Source: Dehalococcoidia bacterium (GTDB lineage: Bacteria; Chloroflexota; Dehalococcoidia; DSTF01; JACRBR01). Taken from it: a stretch of 36,540 nt of DNA. The first letter of the stretch is position 1. The number at the start of each line of letters is the position of its first letter. The stretch lies in assembly GCA_021462855.1 (NCBI GenBank), contig JAJTXQ010000058.1:1-36540 (forward strand). The letters run 5' to 3'. Positions 34,528 through 36,540 of the stretch are shown piece by piece. The notes under the pieces were generated by a model. The model made no database searches and was not told where the DNA came from. It was given only the letters and a program-made list of their open reading frames with translations. The position numbers were made by a program, and so were the translations under genes.

Positions 34528-34556
34528 GGACTATCGCCGGACGCGCGCGAGATCAA
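34528..34556 (-). promoter_or_regulatory. Possible promoter of the aldo/keto reductase-heme run
   Basis: Read on the minus strand, TTGATC (34556-34551) and TAGTCC (34533-34528) are 17 bp apart in the 226-base gap after plsY. The -10 is poor at its last bases. The gap also holds an 8-bp hairpin, GGCGCGCG/CGCGCGCC (34486-34505), without a T-run. Confidence 0.35.
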
Positions 34557-34659
34557 TTCGAGAATGTCGGCGAACCGTGACGGATACGCGAAATGCGCGA
34601 TTTACACAGGTTTGGCGCAAGCGTCGATCCGGGCGCCCCGCCGCGCCGCCACCGGCCTG

Positions 34660-35313
34660 TCACCGGTCCACTGCGCGTCGCCGCACCCATGCCTCGCGGT
34701 CGCGGATGTCGCGGTCATACAGCAGGCGGTTGCGCCACACTTCCGGCCGCGGCGCCGATGCATCGGGCGCGGCGTTGCCGAGCAGCCGCTTCACGACGGC
34801 GAGCGCGACCAGCGCCGCGCCCCCCGCGACGGCCGCCGCGCCATCGCCGGCCGCCAGCGCGGCGAGCGGCGCCACGGCGAGCGCGAGCAGCACGCCCTGC
34901 GGGACCGCCCGCGCCAGCACGCCCGCCAACGCCACGACGATGAACGCGCCAAGCGCCACCGGCGTCAGGCCGAGCAGCACGCCGATCGACGCGCCGACGC
35001 CACGCCCGCCATCGAACGCCAGCAACGGGTTCCAGTCGTTCGCCAGCACCGCGGCGACGCCCGCCATCGCTTGCACCGCGACGTCCTGGCCGATCGCGCG
35101 GGCGACGACCACCGCGGCGAGCCCCTGGCCGATCTGCGCCAGGCCGACCGGCACGACGAGCGCGCGCGACACCGTCTGCCACACGTTCGACGCGCCCGGG
35201 TTGCCGCTGCCGCGCTCGCGGATGTCGATGCCGCGCGCGCGGCCCGCAAGCCAGGCGACAGGCACGCAACCGATGGCGTAGCCGGCGATGACCGCGGCCG
35301 CGGCCGTGAGCAT
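34660..35313 (-). CDS. plsY: Glycerol-3-phosphate acyltransferase PlsY
   Basis: A 217-residue polytopic membrane protein. It has the PlsY motifs GSGNPGASN (residues 35-43, cytoplasmic phosphate-binding loop) and FDGGRGVGASIGVLLGL (motif 2), and about five hydrophobic segments. PlsY uses acyl phosphate to acylate sn-glycerol-3-phosphate, the first step of phospholipid synthesis, so ester-linked phospholipids are expected here. ATG 35313 shares its A with the DinB-like gene stop (TGATG), indicating translational coupling. The C-terminal tail (about residues 175-217) is charged and longer than usual. Confidence 0.93.
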   Translation of the reverse strand: MLTAAAAVIAGYAIGCVPVAWLAGRARGIDIRERGSGNPGASNVWQTVSRALVVPVGLAQIGQGLAAVVVARAIGQDVAVQAMAGVAAVLANDWNPLLAFDGGRGVGASIGVLLGLTPVALGAFIVVALAGVLARAVPQGVLLALAVAPLAALAAGDGAAAVAGGAALVALAVVKRLLGNAAPDASAPRPEVWRNRLLYDRDIRDREAWVRRRAVDR

Positions 35314-35669
35314 CAGCTGTCGGCGCGGCCCGCGGCGCCGCCCGGCGCCACAGGCATGCGTGCCAGCCACAGCGACCGCGCGTGCTCGAGCCCGTGCTCG
35401 ATCATGTGCTCAATGCCGCGCTTCGACGCCTCCTCGATCTGGTGGTCGTGCTCGGCCAGGTGCACGAGCACGCGCGCCGGCGACCATTCCTCGCCGTGGT
35501 CCGCGTTCAGCCGCGCGTCCTCGAGGTCGCCGACGGCCGACTCCAGCGCCTCGTAGACGGCGCGGAACGCCCGGCGGTGCGCCTCGTCGGCACGGAAGTG
35601 CTCGATGAGCTTCATGTGCGCGCGGCGCACGTCCTCGAGCAGGCGTTGCGCTTCGGGGCTGAGGTACAT
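35313..35669 (-). CDS. Small DinB-like / hypothetical His-rich helical protein
   Basis: A 118-residue all-helical protein. The segment EEWSPARVLVHLAEHDHQIEEA and several later His residues (IEHMIEHGLEHA) resemble the first metal-binding helices of DinB/YfiT four-helix proteins, but the protein is shorter than a full DinB and I am not sure. ATG 35669 has TAGGAG 5 bases upstream. It lies between the cytidylate kinase-like gene (10-base gap) and plsY (TGATG overlap), so it is translated with plsY. Its function is unknown. Confidence 0.6.
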   Translation of the reverse strand: MYLSPEAQRLLEDVRRAHMKLIEHFRADEAHRRAFRAVYEALESAVGDLEDARLNADHGEEWSPARVLVHLAEHDHQIEEASKRGIEHMIEHGLEHARSLWLARMPVAPGGAAGRADS

Positions 35670-35679
35670 CGTCGCGCTC

Positions 35680-36387
35680 CTAGCCCGGCCGCGGCGCCTT
35701 CTCCTGCGCCGCCATCGCGATCATCCGCGCCGCGAGCGCGATGCCCACCCGCCCGGCATGGATCCCCAGGTCGTACAGGCACGGGTTCTCGGCTTCCACT
35801 TTGAAGTAGCGGCGGTGAAACGCCGCGCGGCTGTGGTCGCTCTGCTTGATGCGCCGCTCCGCGTCCTGCCGGCCGATGCCGTCGCGCTGCATGATGTTGG
35901 CGATGCGCTCCTCGAGCGACGCAGCGACATGCACATGCAGCGCTTCCGGCGCATCGTGCAGGATCGCCTGGCTGCCGCGCCCGAGGATCACAACGTTCCC
36001 CCGCGCGGCGATCCCGCGGATCACCGATGTCAGCGTGCCGATGTAGCGGTCGTCGTCGAGCGTGCCCTGGCCGATCTCCGGCAGCTCCGCCGCCTCGCCG
36101 TACGTGCGCGCGAGCACCATCTCGAGCCCGCCGCCGCTCATCGGGTCCGTCGCGCCGGCGGCGGCGCTGCGCTCCATCAGCGTGCGCAGCACCGTCGCGA
36201 TGCGTTCGCCGATGCTGCTGACGCGCTCGTCGTGCTGCTCAACATCGGCGACGCGCACGCCGAGTTGCTGCGCCGCCTCCACCAGGATCTCCTGGTCGAC
36301 GTAGTCGTAGCCGAGCTCGCGCGCCGCCGCCTGCGCGACCTCGCGCGCCCCGCTCCCCAGCGTGCCCGAGACAGTGACCACCGGCAC
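35680..36387 (-). CDS. Cytidylate kinase-like family protein
   Basis: A 235-residue P-loop protein of the cytidylate-kinase-like family. It begins VPVVTVSGTLGSGAREVAQ, where the GSGxREVA loop replaces the classical Walker A Lys with Arg, a feature of this family (as I recall it). LGYDYVDQEIL, GNVVILGRGSQAIL and RDGIGRQDAERRIKQSDHSRAAFHRRYF (lid-like, Arg-rich) follow. The true nucleotide substrate of this group is not established. No ATG fits; GTG 36387 has GGAGG with 7-base spacing. It is first in a set with the DinB-like gene and plsY. Confidence 0.82.
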   Translation of the reverse strand: MPVVTVSGTLGSGAREVAQAAARELGYDYVDQEILVEAAQQLGVRVADVEQHDERVSSIGERIATVLRTLMERSAAAGATDPMSGGGLEMVLARTYGEAAELPEIGQGTLDDDRYIGTLTSVIRGIAARGNVVILGRGSQAILHDAPEALHVHVAASLEERIANIMQRDGIGRQDAERRIKQSDHSRAAFHRRYFKVEAENPCLYDLGIHAGRVGIALAARMIAMAAQEKAPRPG

Positions 36388-36425
36388 AGCCGCACCTCCG
36401 CACAAACGCGACGGCCTACGTGCGC

Positions 36426-36431
36426 ATTGTA
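36426..36431 (-). promoter_or_regulatory. -10-like TACAAT upstream of the cytidylate kinase-like gene
   Basis: TACAAT is read on the minus strand at 36431-36426, about 40 bases before the GTG start. The best -35 candidate (TTGGTG) is 20 bp away, too far for a good match, so only the -10 is supported. Confidence 0.4.
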
Positions 36432-36503
36432 GGCCGCCGCGACGCGTGCGGCACCAAGTCGCCGCGACACGGTTGCTCGCGAGCAGCACGAACGGCTCTT
36501 GAC

Positions 36504-36522
36504 GGGGGGGGGGGGGGGGGGG
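36504..36522. repeat. 19-G homopolymer near the window end
   Basis: An uninterrupted run of 19 G followed by ATTGTTGG. Next to the end of the sequence, this looks like a two-colour sequencing or assembly artefact, or the edge of a contig, rather than biology. Confidence 0.8.
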
Positions 36523-36540
36523 ATTGTTGGGGCTCCTCTC

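Noticed and set aside
36504-36522. A functional poly-G element or G-quadruplex
   Set aside because: A pure 19-G run right beside the sequence end is more likely a sequencing or assembly artefact.

Overview
This is a GC-rich (roughly 70%) bacterial chromosomal segment with dense, mostly well-recognised genes. There is no insertion sequence, integrase, phage module, CRISPR array, tRNA or rRNA that I can see. The gene set (SecA, RecG with a long N-terminal extension, a MurT/GatD lipid II amidation pair, single-polypeptide AhbA-AhbB siroheme decarboxylase next to a HemQ-type coproheme decarboxylase, class 1B SpeD, PlsY) and the codon bias suggest a member of Chloroflexota, perhaps Dehalococcoidia-like or a relative. 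That placement is inferred from gene content, not proven.

Region 1 (1-9544, all minus strand) is a surface-polysaccharide cluster. In transcription order it holds a GT2 glycosyltransferase, a DegT aminotransferase, a small PglC-like phosphoglycosyl transferase, a CapD/WbpM-like membrane dehydratase, a UDP-GlcNAc 2-epimerase-like enzyme, a hexapeptide N-acetyltransferase, a HIT protein, a second DegT aminotransferase, a Gfo/Idh oxidoreductase and the start of a nucleotide-sugar dehydrogenase that runs off the left edge. Five of these match, step for step, the WbpA-B-E-D-I route to UDP-2,3-diacetamido-mannuronate. The dehydratase plus the other aminotransferase would make a 4-amino sugar for the initiating transferase.

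Region 2 (9545-18985) holds a 400-base gap with a strong hairpin, a CorA-type channel with a GTN in place of GMN motif, divergent PRPP synthetase, a MacB-like ABC transporter pair, SecA, a GDSL/SGNH protein carrying an 11-G tract, a tandem double-NUDIX protein and a small GYD-like protein.

Region 3 (19006-26652) holds the MurT-GatD pair, a hypothetical HTH/zinc-ribbon protein whose promoter carries a perfect 19-bp palindrome, an SDR dehydrogenase, RecG with a clear promoter, a strong bidirectional terminator, and speD. The speD gene has a promoter about 240 bases upstream and a structured leader containing a terminator-like hairpin and a 10-codon upstream ORF.

Region 4 (26653-36540) holds citrate synthase, an S41/CtpA-like lipoprotein whose catalytic Lys position is Cys, an APH-fold kinase, and a minus-strand run: cytidylate kinase-like, DinB-like, PlsY, then aldo/keto reductase - AhbAB fusion - HemQ - TsaB - NDK. 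The AhbAB/HemQ pairing points to a hybrid heme pathway: siroheme is decarboxylated, and the final coproheme step is done by HemQ rather than the radical-SAM AhbD. The window ends next to a 19-G run that looks like an assembly or sequencing artefact.

The best candidates for something undescribed are the speD leader RNA, the palindrome-controlled HTH/zinc-ribbon gene, the Ser/Cys S41 protein and the compact heme operon.
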